Assembly: GCF_048128805.1 (NCBI RefSeq)
Contig: NC_136016.1
Location: 11,770,676-11,834,675 of the forward strand
Source: Centroberyx gerrardi
Taxonomy: Eukaryota; Chordata; Actinopteri; Beryciformes; Berycidae
DNA: 64,000 nt
Direction: 5' to 3'
Positions 12,659-28,600 of this stretch are shown here, one piece after another; the stretch's first letter is position 1; every line of letters begins with the position of its first letter. A program made the translations under genes and the position numbers. Under the pieces are notes generated by a model. The model was not told where the DNA came from. It made no database searches and saw only the letters and a list, made by a program, of their open reading frames with translations.

Positions 12659-12903
12659 GTTTAATATATCATTATTTTCTAACATAAATTTCTCTGTATC
12701 ACATGTCCCTGTTCGGTAAGGTGTATCTCAAGAGTCGAGAAATGAATACAGTATGTATGTCCACAAAGTGGCACTGTGAATGTTTGCAATCCATAACACC
12801 ACTCATCACTGTGGTTTCCCATCCATTTGTGAACCAGACAAAGTAAGTCCCATCCCAGGCAAATGATAACATTATCTTTTTAAGCCATGCCATTGAATCG
12901 TAA

Positions 12904-15329
<2,426 letters not shown>

Positions 15330-15910
15330 CACAGGGCCGAGGGGGAGGGCAGAGGAAAGGAACGGTAGTTTTGAACTTAAATGTAGTTTCGACAGAGGGA
15401 CAGAGGCAAGCAAGACTCCATTGGACTCCTTTGTCGTTTGGCGTAGTATCACTCATTTGATTCTACTTTTAACCGGATATGATCAAAGTGTATATATGCT
15501 GTAGGTTTGCTTGAGGAAACCCAACCCAGAAGAAATGTAAAAAGCAGTGTTACTTTTCTCGATATCCACTCCAGTGGATACTTAAAGCTCATTTTGACAT
15601 AGCACTTGGTCCAGTGGTCCAGGTCATTTTGCTATGACATTGTATTGTGGAAGTGTGTTATTTTACTTCCATTACAGTTTGTGCCATTTTTTTATTTTTT
15701 TTAAAACATAGGTGGTTTGGTGCTTTTGAGAATAACACCATGTTCATCTTAGCTAGTTCCTTATGAGTTTTTTGGTGTATGATTATTAAATCTTTTCAAC
15801 GATGATTCCATTTAATTTGCTCATTGGTAATCTTACCATTGTACTGTTTTTCATAAATATGTCTTGCTTGTCTGTTTTTGAGAATAAACCACTTTTTGTT
15901 ACTGTGCTGT
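15330..15910 (+). other. cbx1: cbx1 3' UTR with poly(A) signal
   Basis: The sequence after the TAA stop is T-rich and noncoding. The most likely poly(A) signal is AATAAA at 15883-15888. The next gene, on the other strand, has its own signal about 155 bp further on, so the two 3' ends nearly touch. Confidence 0.65.
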
Positions 15911-16039
15911 TTCATTCTGGTATTGCTTTTAAAGAGAACTGGATTATTTCCTGGTTTGGGTTCTTTACACTACTGTTGTATAGTACCTGTCTTCACCATT
16001 AATGACACCAGAACACAAGAGTCACAGGTGAAAATAAAA

Positions 16040-18232
16040 ACACTTTATTAATCAATAAAAACAATTCCAGATTGCCAGCAAATATTTCAAAGTAAAACAA
16101 AGAAAACTACATCCAAACTCAAAGCAGAGGGTGAGAAGGTTATGGAGACATTTGACAGACTACAGAAAAATAGTGACCAACACAAACATAAAAATATTTA
16201 CAGAACAAACAAGACAGACAAAAACAGTGCACTAAGTAGTAGTACTAACTCAATAGTTGGTGTTACACTGAAGTGAATGTTAACCAAACAGATTCATGCC
16301 TCAATACCATGTCGAATGAGAGGACATTTAACAATGTCTCCTTTAAAAACTTAATTTTTTGGACACTGTCTTAATGTTGCAAATTCTTTTCAGCATCCTT
16401 CTTGTAAATATTTAATTCTAGCCTAACAGCTATCCGAGCTGCAACAATTGGCCTAATTTTTTCAATGGGCTGACATACATGTACTGACAGACTTCATTCA
16501 AAAAGACAAACAAGTAATAGCACTTCTACTTTGAGAAACATTTCTTCTGGTTCTCAAAACCTTTAAGTGAAGATATGAGATTGTGAAATAAAGGCATTCA
16601 AAACAAAGTGTCCACTACACACATTCTGCTGTTTGTCAGTTCACTCATTCAAATTACTTTTAACTCAGTAATTTAATTACTTGGCTCACTTTGTTATCAA
16701 CACAAAACTTAGGACTTAAAATTGTCAGCCAACAGTTTGGCTTTACAGCAGTTAAAAAAAATTAATGTATCTTCAATTGCCTCAAGTGGCTATCAATAGG
16801 ATGACAACATTGGCAAATAAGTTACTTAGATGGGCTATCACTATTCCATTGCCACAACTGAGCCGGTTTTAAGTTAATGCTTAAAACTCTGCATCCAAGA
16901 GAAAAAAAAAAGATAATCCATAGCTTTGCACTGTGACAGTCTGGAGTTGGTGGTAATCATACAGTACACTCTGGAGTTGCTAGCCCATCACAGTATGTTG
17001 AATTCCTCTGACCGGTTGCATTCAGAAAACGTGATTACAGGTTCGGCACAAAGTGTTCAAATCAACAAAGGGGGTGTAGGCTTTTACATAAAGCTGATGT
17101 AGCTAGACCTATAACCTTGCTTATACTACAGATTATGAACATTTTATAAGAGCCTTCCCAATTGCAGCTCCCATATTAAAACCTGCAGCGAAGGAATAGC
17201 AAGAGAGACACAGCAAAATGCATATAGCCAAGCCTTTGAAGGACAAATTACAGTGCTATGTATAAGTATAAGGAAGCTGATACATTTTCCAATGCAGTCT
17301 GCCTCCTCCCTACATCGTCCATCTGCTCCTCTTGCAGAACTCCACCTCCAGGCCTCTTATCAGTGGCCAGCCCAGGAATACACTCTCAGCCTCTCCCACT
17401 TTCTTGTTCCAGCATCCTAGTTCTACACACATCCCATCTACATCCCATCTCTTTAGGGCCCTCTAAACTTGGAAGTCATTGACAAATTTTGAGTCAAAAA
17501 CTGGAATTTGCAATACAAACCCATTGCATTAGAGTGCAGTGTTGGAGCATTTAGGTTGTTCAAGTGAAGTGCACCATACAACCTTTGGTTAGTATAGGTG
17601 TTAATGGCATCCTAAATGATAGACTTCCTTTAACCTTTGGTATCTAAACTCACAAAACCATTAGACGCCGTTCTTTGCCTGAACATTTGGAACTTACAAG
17701 CCTCAGTGACTATGAAAATCACGAAAAGTTTCCAAGGTGGGATGTGATCTGACCTTTAGTCCTTCGAAACTTTACCTCCAATGCATAGGTATTCCAACCA
17801 TCCTTGTTGACAATGTTCTTTTTTTTACTCCCTCTTCTCTTGATACTAGTCCCTTCATTTGATTCGACATGACAAATCTTCTCCTTCCTCAGTGGTTTGG
17901 TGCAAAAAGGATCTAGAGCAGATATTTTTTTCTAATAGCTCATTTCAAGTCCTTTCATACCCTTCTTTTCCTTGTTTATTCCTTTTCCCCACATCAAAAT
18001 AATGAAATATCAGTACTCAAACGAAGAGCTACTTCTGCTTCAAAGTTGTTTCCAGGAAAAAAACGCAGGAACAAAATGAAAAGGGAAAAAACGAATGCAG
18101 GAAGAGTAGTCAACAATGCCGTTTTTCTTCTCACCAGTATCTTCTCAAAGGAAAAAAAGGACATCTCTCTTGCATCTGCAGAAATCTTTCTTATTGATTT
18201 AGCAGTGAAAGAATTAACAGCAGTTTGCCCCC
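16040..18232 (-). other. nfe2l1: nfe2l1 3' UTR
   Basis: About 2.2 kb without a gene on either strand, between the nfe2l1 stop and a minus-strand poly(A) signal (TTTATT on the plus strand at 16044-16049). A long 3' UTR is usual for NFE2L1. The frame at 17258-17482 shows no family resemblance. Confidence 0.65.
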
Positions 18233-21200
18233 TCACTTCTTTTTGTCTTTTTGTTTTTTCTCAGGCTTCCGATTCTGCTCAGCAGTTGCCATGCTGCGGG
18301 GCATGATCAGCACGCTGCCATCAGCACTGTACTGGAGTGAGTACTCACTGGGGGGGTAGGGCCGGCCCTCCTCGTCCCGTAGCTGAGTGAACACCTCTTG
18401 GTAGAGACTTTGCATTTTCTGCTTCATCTGCCGGATGGAGCGAATGAACTCCATCTTCTCCTTCAGCAGGCGGGCCTTGTCGCGTCTCAGGTCGTGGACG
18501 CCCTGCTCCAGGTTTAGGATGGTGTCCAGCTTGCGCTTGCGGCAGTTCTGGGCCGCCATCTTGTTCTTGCCACGCCTGCGGATGTCGCGGATGAGGGCTA
18601 GCTGCGCTTCGCTCAGGTGGTGTTTGGCTAGGAGCTCGTTGAACTCTTCAACAGGCAGGTTAATGATCTTTTCGTTGGAGAAGGGGATTTTCATGGCCCT
18701 GGCTCGGCGTTCGTCACGACTTGACTGCTTGTCAAGCAAGTCCTGAGGAGGCTGAAGCTTAGAGTTGTGTTTGTCGCGGACAGTTTTCTTGCCAGCAGAA
18801 ATGGGGAGCTCTGGGTGCTCGGAGAACGCAGAAGACAGTGGCAGATTGTAAGTGTGATTGTGGCTGATGTTGTCAAGCTGCGGGAGGTTGTGGAACTGGG
18901 AAGGGTCCTGATAGCTCATGCGGCACAGCTTGCTATACCCAGGCTGGTAGCCCCCAACAGCGCCTTCCTCTGTCTCCACGGTGGCTGCCTCAGAATCAGT
19001 GCTGTACCCCACAGCTCCTTCCTCTGAGAAGGTGGCAGAGGTGGAGGAGGAAGAAGCTGCGGAGGAGCAGGAGGTCTCAGAGCTGCTTGGGGAGGCCGGG
19101 CTGTGGCTGGAGTCCAGGGAGAGACCCGAGTCTGAGTCAAGCTCATCCTCCAGCTGGGAAGCCTGGGCCTGGCTGAAGCCCTCCTCCATGGCAAGGTCCA
19201 GCAAGCTGATCTCATCGAGCATGGACTCTTCCAGCAAGGTGCTGAATGGATCAGGCAGTATAGGTGTGGATGTAATGTTGCTACTAGAGCTGTTCATAAG
19301 TGGAGGGAGAAAGAGTCCGGTCAGGTTAGTGGCTCCAAATGTAGAGTTGATGTTGGAGGAGTTGCTGTTGAGTCTGAGCATGGCGGGCCTTGGGGTGCTG
19401 CTAGTAGATTCCAGCTGGGGATTGAAAATAGGGGGGAAGTCTTGGCTGCAGCTGGGGAGGGAGGCCTGGTGGAGGCTGACATCCTGGTTTATCAGTGTTG
19501 AACGAGAAGAAAGTCCAAAGCTTCCCATGGTGCTTGACTCAGCTGTCCCACTTGTGCCACTGACACTGCTGGAGTTGGTGTTGAGTGAGGTGTTGTTCAC
19601 ATCCATTGCCTTTGAACAGAAATATCTTGTTAGGGAAATCTATTTTTCAAATGATCTAACACACAAGACGTTATGGCTGTCAACTTTCACTTTTTTGTGT
19701 TTAATGTTGGTTTGAAAATCAAGTTTGATACTGTAATGAAGTGATTTTTCAATTCAAAAAAATGTTTTCCCTAGACGGACAGACCTTTAATTGAGAAGGA
19801 ATTGTTTTTATTCACTTCTGATTCATTCAATTTTCATTGTTATTTTCAACCACAGAAGCCTATGGTTTGGGCCAACCTCTGTGGATCCCCCACATAACAG
19901 GAATAGTCATGATGTCATGATGTCATGAGGTTGGGCCACAGGACAAACGACATCTCTCATTTAGTCTAGTCTAGTCTAGTCCTGTTTATTTATATAGGGC
20001 TTTACATAGCATCATATACAGTATGCCATATACATAGTTTTTAAATGATAGTGAACAGGCCCAAATCCTTCATTTAAAAAGGGACATACTTGTAGTTCCA
20101 TGATGGCCATGATGTCTTGCCACTGCTGCTCCAAGTCCAACTGTGGCTCTGCCTGGGGCAGTGGAGGTGCCACAGGGAGACCCTGAGATGTAGAAGGAGC
20201 TTCTTCATTGGAGACCCCTATCTCTGGGGTGACAACTGGGGCTGGAAACTGAAAGTGAGAACATCAGAAACATTAGACAAAATGTATGACTCGGACTGTG
20301 TCGTTAGTTTCCTGCAGCTATTTGCCATAGAAAACAATATTCCAAAATAACTGGATACAACAAATAATAAATTGTAGCTCATGGTTTTTACCTCCGATTC
20401 CTCTCCAAAAGGGAAGGTGGCCTCCAACAGCCTCAGGCATTCTTGTAAAGAGAGTGAAGTCTGTGAACCAATGCCTGGGAGCTGGGGTAACAACAAGAAA
20501 GAGGTCAAGTTCAATTTCAAAACAATAGCATTGGTATTGTTTACAAATAAACAGCAAAGGCAGGTAATTGAGTATTACTATATTAATAAAAGCATGATAT
20601 CTTAAGTATGGCAATTAAGTGAATATGACAAATAGTACCACAAATTGCTATAATGAGTTGCCATGTGGTTTACGTCAGAAATAAAAGTGTCACCTCATCA
20701 AGCTGGAATGATTTAAAGGGGACAAGACTACTTCCTGTTTCTATTGCATGGGGCAGTTTTATTACCAATACACCTGCCGGATAAGATGCGATGTACAGTC
20801 TCGCCTTCCACTGTCCGAGACCCTAAGTCATCAAACTAGAATGACTCAACAAGGATGAGCCTAAGGGCTGCACAGCTAATTGTAAGAGAAAAAAAATTGC
20901 CATTTTGGTCGAGACAACCTTCTAAACAATGCATTCTAATGCTCTGCAGAATCCCTGGCTAACAAATCGAGATGCACGTCAGAGAAAACCTTTCACTATA
21001 CTCAGACTGAGCAAATCTTAGGGATGAGGATGATGATCATTTTTTCACCCATAGTGAAAGTGGTGAAAGTGAAAATAAACTAACTAGAAATGTCTCCACA
21101 TGAATCACAATTCATATCGCAATATTCAGCAAACAAAATTACAACATGTTTCATCACTAGTGGCCCTAATGTTCCTATCTCCTCTTATTGTAGCACGAGG

Positions 21201-23359
21201 CGGTTCAGCGTACCAGCCCTCACTGGACGAAACGCTAATATGTGGCGGCCCCTTAAGACTACTAACCTGCTCTGGAATGCTCTCTCCTGTCTCCCCATCC
21301 ACCGGCTGAGCCCCTTGTAAGTTCACTCCATTTCTCCAGCTCTCTTGCGCCTCGTTCCCTTCCTTGCTCTCCTGTGGGCTGGGCTTCTCCTCCTCACTCT
21401 CCTTCTGACGGTTGCTGTAGTTGAACACTTCTCTTCCTGCTCCAAGGTCAATGTCCTGTCGCCACAGGATGTCAATCAAATCAATGTCCTGGAAAAAACA
21501 TATCACCACAATCGAGAAATGTCAGGAATACAGAGACAAGTTGTTTTAATAATCACACTGAGTACACTGGATGCATTGATAATTACTCAAACTCATAGCA
21601 TGGTACAAATGAAATCCTAATGTATTTAGGCTATGCATGACCGAGATGATTCACTTATATATATACTGTACTTACACTGTTTATTTTTATAAGAGGAAGA
21701 TGACTGATTTGTATTATTCCATTACAGCGGGTAATTTTAGCACTAGAGTCTGGCAGATCATGTAACAGAAATCTGGTCAGATGATGTAACCATAGCATAA
21801 CCTCTTAGGCATGGTAGCTACCATGTGACCAAAAAGGAGTCTCAGTTCATTACAAGTCTTCAAAAATGGCTTTGTGTGACCCACAACGACTGCATCAATA
21901 TGGAAATCCTGTGACTACTGAGAAACACATTATTTCTCAAAACAACTTTAATTGAATAAATCCTTAAATGAATGCTAAATAAACTACAAAATGATTACTG
22001 ACTACATCAAATTCTCATACACAGAAGTGTTTTAGTATGTAACCAGTAAATGTAAAGAACAGTAATGTGATTTTTTTCCCCTTGTGCTGTTTTAGGAGCT
22101 GAAACTGAGGAGGGTGAATGGTTGCATTACAAACTTGTTTGTGTTTCATGTGCACCCTGATGAACATTCCTACATGAGACCAGAATCACAGTTGTAATGA
22201 ATGTGAGCTAATGGGCCTGACTAAAAATATCTGATATATAAAAAGACCAGGGATGTAGTGGACAGTAAAGCCACCTAACCTCACTTTACCCAGCTTTTGA
22301 TTTGTGGAATATAGCTTAACCACCTTTTTAGGCTGACATAAATTCGTAGTAAGCAGTATGTAAGTTATAGGAAGGTAAGGTCTCTTAAGGAAAAAATTAC
22401 AAATTAACGCTTTTCTGAAAGTACAACTGATTTTTGTTTATACTGGTGGCTGCTTGGCTTATGATGATCGCCAACTGGAGGTCATAGTTTACCCACCTTT
22501 TTATTTACCACTGCGTCACTGGTGATGACTGTCTAGCTAGTTGACAAACAAATTGACAATATAATTATTTGCATTCAGTTAAATTATGTGATTCAGAAAT
22601 ATTTACATCCATTCTGACATTTGATTTCTTAACTGCTGGCATATATTCTGAATGTTAACCACTGACATGAGTCAACCCTACTGGTCTCATGAATTTGTTT
22701 ACACTCATAAGCATGTACCATTATGTCACTGCTTGACCCCTCCTTTTTGACAGGTGCTCCCCAGGTGTTAGCAGAGTAAAAGTGAGGACAAGCAGCAGTA
22801 CCTCTTTGGTGAGGTCATCGTTGCCGTCCCTGTTGCCCTGCTCCTGGTTACCCTCCGGGGCCACAGCTCCCAGGCTGCTGTCCGCTGCATTCAGGTTGTA
22901 GGTGGATTCAGGTGCTCCACCTCCTCCCCTCATGGCCGGGGTAGCGTCAGGGTTGTTAACGTCCTCTAGGCCGGCCCCATTGTCCAGGGTGATGCTGGGG
23001 CTGGACTGGCTGGCGGCGGTCACCACAGTCTCAGGGTCACGGTGCACCAGCCAGGTGTTGAGCTCGGTACTGGGCACAGAGAGGCGATCCAGTTGGCGCA
23101 CCTGGTTCAGCAGCCGGCGAGTGGTAAAGAAATGGTCGAGGTCCACACTCTTTGGATGGATGCCATAGCCGTCCAGCGTGTTGCGCAGATTGTGAAACTG
23201 TGTCTGAGTGTAGGCTGAGCTGGGGCCCAGGATGATCTCTCTCAGTGGGGGCAGCTGATTGCTCAGGTAGGTGTCAACGTCCACCCGCACCCCAATGAGA
23301 CTCAGAAGGATGGTGAACTGAATCAGGCCCTCTGTGAAGTACTTTTTCAGGTAAAGCAT
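18233..23359 (-). CDS. nfe2l1: Nuclear factor erythroid 2-like 1 (Nrf1/TCF11), ER-anchored CNC-bZIP factor
   Basis: Five coding exons, each an exact number of codons: 23359-22802, 21488-21267, 20481-20392, 20248-20090, 19609-18233; 2406 nt, 801 aa (human 772). In order: an N-terminal ER signal-anchor (about residues 10-24, [12 protein letters not shown]); NTWLVHRD, with Trp103-Leu104 exactly where human DDI2 cleaves; a Neh2-like region with DIDLIDILW and DIDLGAG; a Keap1-type ETGE near 252-255; an Asn/Ser/Thr-rich domain with many N-glycosylation sites (about 345-455); a [11 protein letters not shown] phosphodegron (about 501-511); a serine run; and the CNC box plus bZIP basic region [17 protein letters not shown] (about 686-703) with leucine zipper. 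The protein is made in the ER, retrotranslocated and clipped, then activates proteasome and antioxidant genes with small Maf partners. Every key element is present. Confidence 0.96.
19955..20040. repeat. CTAGT tandem run plus fish-type repeat tail
   Basis: Four CTAGT units at about 19962-19981 are followed by TTTATTTATATAGGGCTTT, which resembles a tail motif common in teleost interspersed repeats. It lies in the intron before the last nfe2l1 exon. Family not determined. Confidence 0.4.
22247..22523. mobile_element. Dispersed MITE-like element, copy 2
   Basis: The left end reads CCAGGGATGTAGTGG and the right end CCACTGCGTCACTGG; their reverse complements match at 12 of 15 positions, so they are imperfect terminal inverted repeats. 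The core CCACCTTTTTAGGCTGACAT is shared with the copy at 10.8 kb. No clean target duplication is visible and no ORF is present. Probably an old non-autonomous DNA transposon in nfe2l1 intron 1. Confidence 0.5.
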
Positions 23360-23637
23360 TTCTTTACAAAGGAACAAAAGGTGAAAGTAAAAAATAAAAA
23401 CAAAAACGGGGCCAACTACCTTGTAGCAATACTTCTTTACTTATACTGGAAGATTGAGATAAACAGGTGAAAGTAAGAAATGGTTTAAGGTGGTGTGGGG
23501 AAAGGGTCTTGGGCTTAAATGCTGTAGCAGGTTAGTTTTAAATGTGTATAAGATCCAAAATGGTGTTTCCACTTCTTTGAGAGAGTCCAATTAGTGTTCA
23601 AAGCTTCGTTCTTCATAAGGTCCTCATCCTCCCATAC
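23360..23637 (-). other. nfe2l1: nfe2l1 5' UTR part of first coding exon
   Basis: Reading leftward, a TTTTCTCAG acceptor precedes 23637 and the exon continues to the ATG at 23359. This 278-nt leader contains an open frame that ends at 23515 (see findings). Confidence 0.7.
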
Positions 23638-24739
23638 CTGAGAAAAGTGAGAAAGGACATTTTACTGGTCTATTGCAAGTAACTGATCTTAGTTCAACAT
23701 TTTAGCACATACAGATATAACTTGCAGGACAGAGATCACCGTTCAGTACTAGCATATTTAATGCTTACAGCTTTCAAACACCAAAGTCTTAGCTACCTAC
23801 ATTTGCATTAAGCACATGCTAATGAAAAAAGAAACCGACTTGCTAGCGATATCAACCATTGCTTCCTCCCAAGACTAGAGAGAACTGATGACAGCTCGCA
23901 TCGCGCAATGCCTTTGAATCTTGGCAATTCAGCAGACCAAATATGATGAACACAGAGCTGTAAGGCATCACCCCACCCTAGACAGGACAACTATTTCTTG
24001 TTGGTGCTGCTGAAGGTGAATGAGGGAGTCTCGAAAGCTCGCTCGCTAGCTTTAACACTCACTGTCACAACGTTAGGTGGCAGGCAGGGTTCCTCCCTCC
24101 CTCCTCGCACACAGCTGCGCCTATCTTTGTCCTACTAACGTTACCGTTAGCTAGCTTGCCTTTTAATGACACCCTCGACTACTACTGTTATACAGAAACA
24201 AATCACGCTATTATATAACATAGATTACCACAGACATGTGTTGCCACATCAGGGAACTTGCAACCTTGTTTACCCTAAAAAGTGACAGGTACCGCTACTG
24301 GTATTTTTCGACTATCTACTTCCGCTGTGGCTAGCATCAAACAATCTCCCTAGCAACAAGTGGTGAAAGAATGACTGACAGATAAGAGAGCCATTCACAG
24401 ACCTAAAACGTGTCTACGACACAGGACTCCAGCAAATCTTGGCCAATAGAAAAGAGACGTGGGTGGGCTTTAGAGTGGAGAAAATGCTAAACTATTGGAA
24501 CTCAATGCCGATATGCTGTGTTAGCTTTGTAAGCTAGTTTGCTACCTTAACCTCTCAGCTACTTTTAAAAGTGTAACTAAGTCTTAAACGAGATAAACTA
24601 CTACATCCAGTGAGTTTCTTATAAATACTAAGTTACCTCCGCCATCTGTAAATTAGCTAACGTTAGCTTATGCCATGAATCATTGCAATCCAGGTATCAG
24701 TTTACGCATTAATTGAAAACCTCTTCATTTAATACTTAC

Positions 24740-24960
24740 GCATGAAGATTTTGCAACTGTGTCTTCATGCCCACAAGTCCACTACCGCCTAAGGCAATTC
24801 ATAAAATCCTGCTTCATTAAAGGCTCCACAGACTTGCCCAATATATCACTCTCCAACCATTCCTCATTGAATGGCCCACCATGACTTGCAAAATTGCTAG
24901 CTGGCCCGGCTAGCCTAGCAGCACCGCTTGACACAAAAACACGCTTTCACACAGAGCATG
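24740..24960 (-). promoter_or_regulatory. nfe2l1: nfe2l1 noncoding first exon and promoter region
   Basis: On the minus strand a strong donor (ATGC followed by GTAAGT, exon end 24740) lies 1.1 kb upstream of the acceptor at 23638. A second candidate first exon ends at 24637 with GGAG followed by GTAACT and contains ATGGCGGAG, a YY1-like start context. The 23.8-24.5 kb stretch between is intron with CCAAT and CpG-containing parts. Start sites are not determinable. Confidence 0.5.
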
Positions 24961-24961
24961 C

Positions 24962-25612
24962 GTAGAACATTCTAGTGCCAAGCTTTCATCACCCCACTAA
25001 AAATTCTCCCAAGGATAATAATAAATGGTATTATGTAAAAAAAAAATTCCCTACAAAACTTAAGCATTTTGTTGGAAAAGTTTTAGTTGAAACAAATAAA
25101 CATTCGGTGGTTTAATAGTAGATTCGCATAGTTAATTGCATAATAGTGTCAGCTGATCTTTTCAACTACACTTAACACTTTATAATCTTAATTCTAAAGA
25201 GCCCCACCTCCCGAAAAACACACTTTATACCAACTTATGAGGCATTGTACATTTGCATTAAAAAAAATCAACTTTATGTTGCTAGTTCTGAGAATTTTGG
25301 CTGGTAATTATTATAAAATCTAACTAGTCATTAATCATCAGGATCTAGAAAGTGAATTATCACAAGTTACTGTTCCAGTTCTCTTGAGTCCCTGTTGCAT
25401 CGTCCATAGTCATTATGAAATAGCAAGTATTTCAAAGAGCATTAGTTTCTTACTCTAAATTACATTTTGGTTGATTAACTTCAACAATTCATTGATTAGT
25501 CAAAAACATTTGACTTGTAAAAGGAAAAATGTTTGCTTCTTACTCAGTGCTAACCCACAAAATGTAATTTGACAGAACACACAAAGACCCATTAAACACA
25601 TTAAATACCACT
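24962..25612. other. Intergenic stretch between nfe2l1 and cdk5rap3
   Basis: AT-rich DNA without open frames of note. In human, COPZ2 lies between these two genes; no coatomer zeta-like frame is visible here on either strand. Confidence 0.55.
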
Positions 25613-25687
25613 TTTATTTCTCCAGGAGCAAGATAGTGAGATAGATCATGACAAAATATTTTTGGTGAACATCTGTGAACTTCACCA
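25613..25687 (-). promoter_or_regulatory. cdk5rap3: cdk5rap3 3' UTR and poly(A) signal
   Basis: TTTATT on the plus strand at 25613-25618 is AATAAA for the minus strand, 70-75 nt after the stop codon at 25690-25688. This gives a very short 3' UTR. Confidence 0.6.
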
Positions 25688-28600
25688 CTATACAATAACC
25701 CCCATTAGGTTGACAGGCCTCTTGTTGTATCTCTTTGAAATGTCCGTTTCAATCTGCAAAACAAAAGACAATTCACAGTCAAAGTCATCGGTTATAACAC
25801 AATGTTACTTTCTGGGATTCTGGGAGGAGTAGTGAGTTATATTAGCTTCCATGTTTGTTTAACAGGGATTGAATCAATTTATATTCTCTTCAATTTATCT
25901 GAAACTACATACTTAACATTATTTTACCTAACGACAGAATATTCATTAACAATAATACTTTAAGATATAAGGTAAAGGTAAATTTTCAATATTTGAAGAC
26001 TATTTACTTCCTATGTTTACTGAATTGAGAGTCACTTCTCTCCATGAGACCCCATTCAAGTTCTGGCTGATAAGGATAATAATCCTGGATAATAATCCTG
26101 GATTGAAACATTTTCATCAGAGGCTAATGAGCTGGTAAACTGCCATCCCTATGAATATGAATAAATTAAAATAATGATCCAATACCAGTTTCTGGAGCTC
26201 CCGGGTGCGTCCCGCCAGCAGGTCAATACGAGGCTCCAGTTTGGCCTGTTCCTCGAGAGCTTCCTGCCTCTTCTCAGCCAGTGTGGCGCGCTTCAACACC
26301 AGGATGTCTGCCTGCTTCAGCTTCTGTCTCAGCACCTCTGACACACGCTCAACATACCTAGACACACACACACACATACAGTTCATATAAATAGTAACGA
26401 GAAAAAACACAGAAGTAACATTTTTGAACATTTCTGACTTCAATCAGGCGGGACAGCGCACCGTGGCGAGGCCTGGATCATGAAGAGGTGCTGCATCCGA
26501 AGAGAGGTCAGCCGGTCCAGAAGATGCCGCACGTCTACCTTCATCTCCTGGATGTGTTCACGGGTTTGGCCTTGGATGATAGAGGGGGCCAGCTGGAACT
26601 GGCTCATGGCCACCACATCTCCCTCTTCTGCCATCTCACTCATCCGCTGGGTCAGGAACACTTCCAGCTGCACCAACACATGAAACCATAACGTCACTCG
26701 TTTGTGGGAAATTGTTCTGCAAACACAATCAAATGAATGAAAAAACACAATAGAAATTACAACCTCCCACCCTACCCCACCCCAAAGAAAGAAAAAAAAA
26801 AAAAAAACATTACAGACAAGAGGGATCATAAGCAGTCTCTGTGTAACTTTACAGCACATGGATAAACATATCTGTTATTTTTCAGGATCAGATCTAGCTC
26901 AATTAGTATTTGCTTATAATCCTTAGCATTTGTTTAACCTTCTTGGAAAACCAAGTGAGTGTGAGTGAGTAGAATTTGAGTATTTGAGAGTATCTGAGGC
27001 GCACGCATTCAATTTCTTGCTTTTCTGTAATTTATTATTATTTGCAACTACTATTTTTCCCAGGGATGACGCACACCGATACTCCTTATTCTTTGGGAAA
27101 CTCAAGTACTGTTTTTAAGTTGCCAGATATTAATAACATAATATTCATCACATTGTCACAGCCCATATAACATACCATTATCTTACAACACAGACAAAGG
27201 TCAAGGGTGTGTTACCAAAAGAAGAGGGAGCACAGACATTATTTAACACTACAGGAGCACATACTTGTCTAATCAACCCCAGTCATTACCTCCATGAGCT
27301 CATCAATGAACTGGCTGCGTGACTGCGGGTTCTCCAGGACAGTCAGGGCATCCTCACCCCTTGCCACACCGTCAGGACCTGAGAGATGACACACACAAAC
27401 ATTTCAACCACTGAGCAAGGGATTGTAAGAGGAGATGTGATAAGTTTGACTGGAGGCATAGTGGGGAAACTAAAAAAGCACTTACAGTCTGTGCCCACAT
27501 CGACAATCTCGATTTCTACGGGAGCTGCTTCACTCTCTCCCCAATCAATACCGCCTGCGCCTGTCTCCTGTCAAAGCAGACCAAGAGAGAAATGGTATAT
27601 TAGAGGAGTAGACACAATGACAGTTTAACAATACTGGAGGTAAACTAGGTGTTAATAAGCTGTTATTGTACTGAGAGTGTTCTTAATTTATTAGAATAGT
27701 GAAATAACACGTAAATATGAACTAAATGTAAGTATGCTCATGTCTCGTACCTCAGAGCCAGGCTCCAGACTGATGCCCCAGTCCACTCCATCCTCAACCT
27801 TGATCCCAAAATTAACTTCCTGAGTCTCTGTTCCACTGCCGAAGTCCCCCCAGTCAATCTACAGCAAGTTTTAAAAACACAGCACAGAAACACAATGTCA
27901 GTGGTGAGGAAAATGTCAGTTGTAAATGTATACATGATATACATTTTGGACCTATGCTGGCATTTGTTAAATATCTCAGAGTATCAATGTTGATCTGTCA
28001 GTTTTGCGTTTGAAGTGAAGATCTTACTCGGTCAATGATCCGAACAGCACACTACTATTCTACATACATGGGTCCTGGTTCACAGAGAATACAGTGAGAG
28101 GCCAACCAACCGTTTCCTCTGTGACTGTATCAGCGGGTGCCTCCTCCATAACAGGCCTGTCGACCACTGTGGGCGCCTCCCCCGTCCTCCACTCGTAGAA
28201 CGTTGTGTTGCCTCTCCTCTGGGCAAACGTCAGCATGGGCAGGACGGGTTCAGACCTGTGAGTGGAGACATGGAGAGTCGCTTGTCTGAAAAACATAAAG
28301 TGTCCATGGCACAGTATGCTCCCATGTGGAAATGCTCCCAAGATGAAAAGAGCAGGCCCATTTTCTTTAAGTTTCCTTGATTTCTTTTTCAGTTTTTGGA
28401 GTGCTGTTAGGGATGTGCATATACACTCTGGAGTGAACATGCTCAAAATAAGTCTTTTCACATGCGGCTGAGCTGCACTGCACAGCCTGGTAACACGTAG
28501 TTGAGAGAAGTACAGAGCAAGAGACAGTGTGGAAAAATAAATGGATAGTATTGTGGTGAGATGTTCATAGCGCGGTAGAATTCTGCAGGATAGTGTGAAA

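Noticed and set aside
18981-19715. 244-aa plus-strand frame
   Set aside because: It is a shadow opposite the Ser/Glu-rich nfe2l1 exon. Its composition mirrors that exon and it matches no family.
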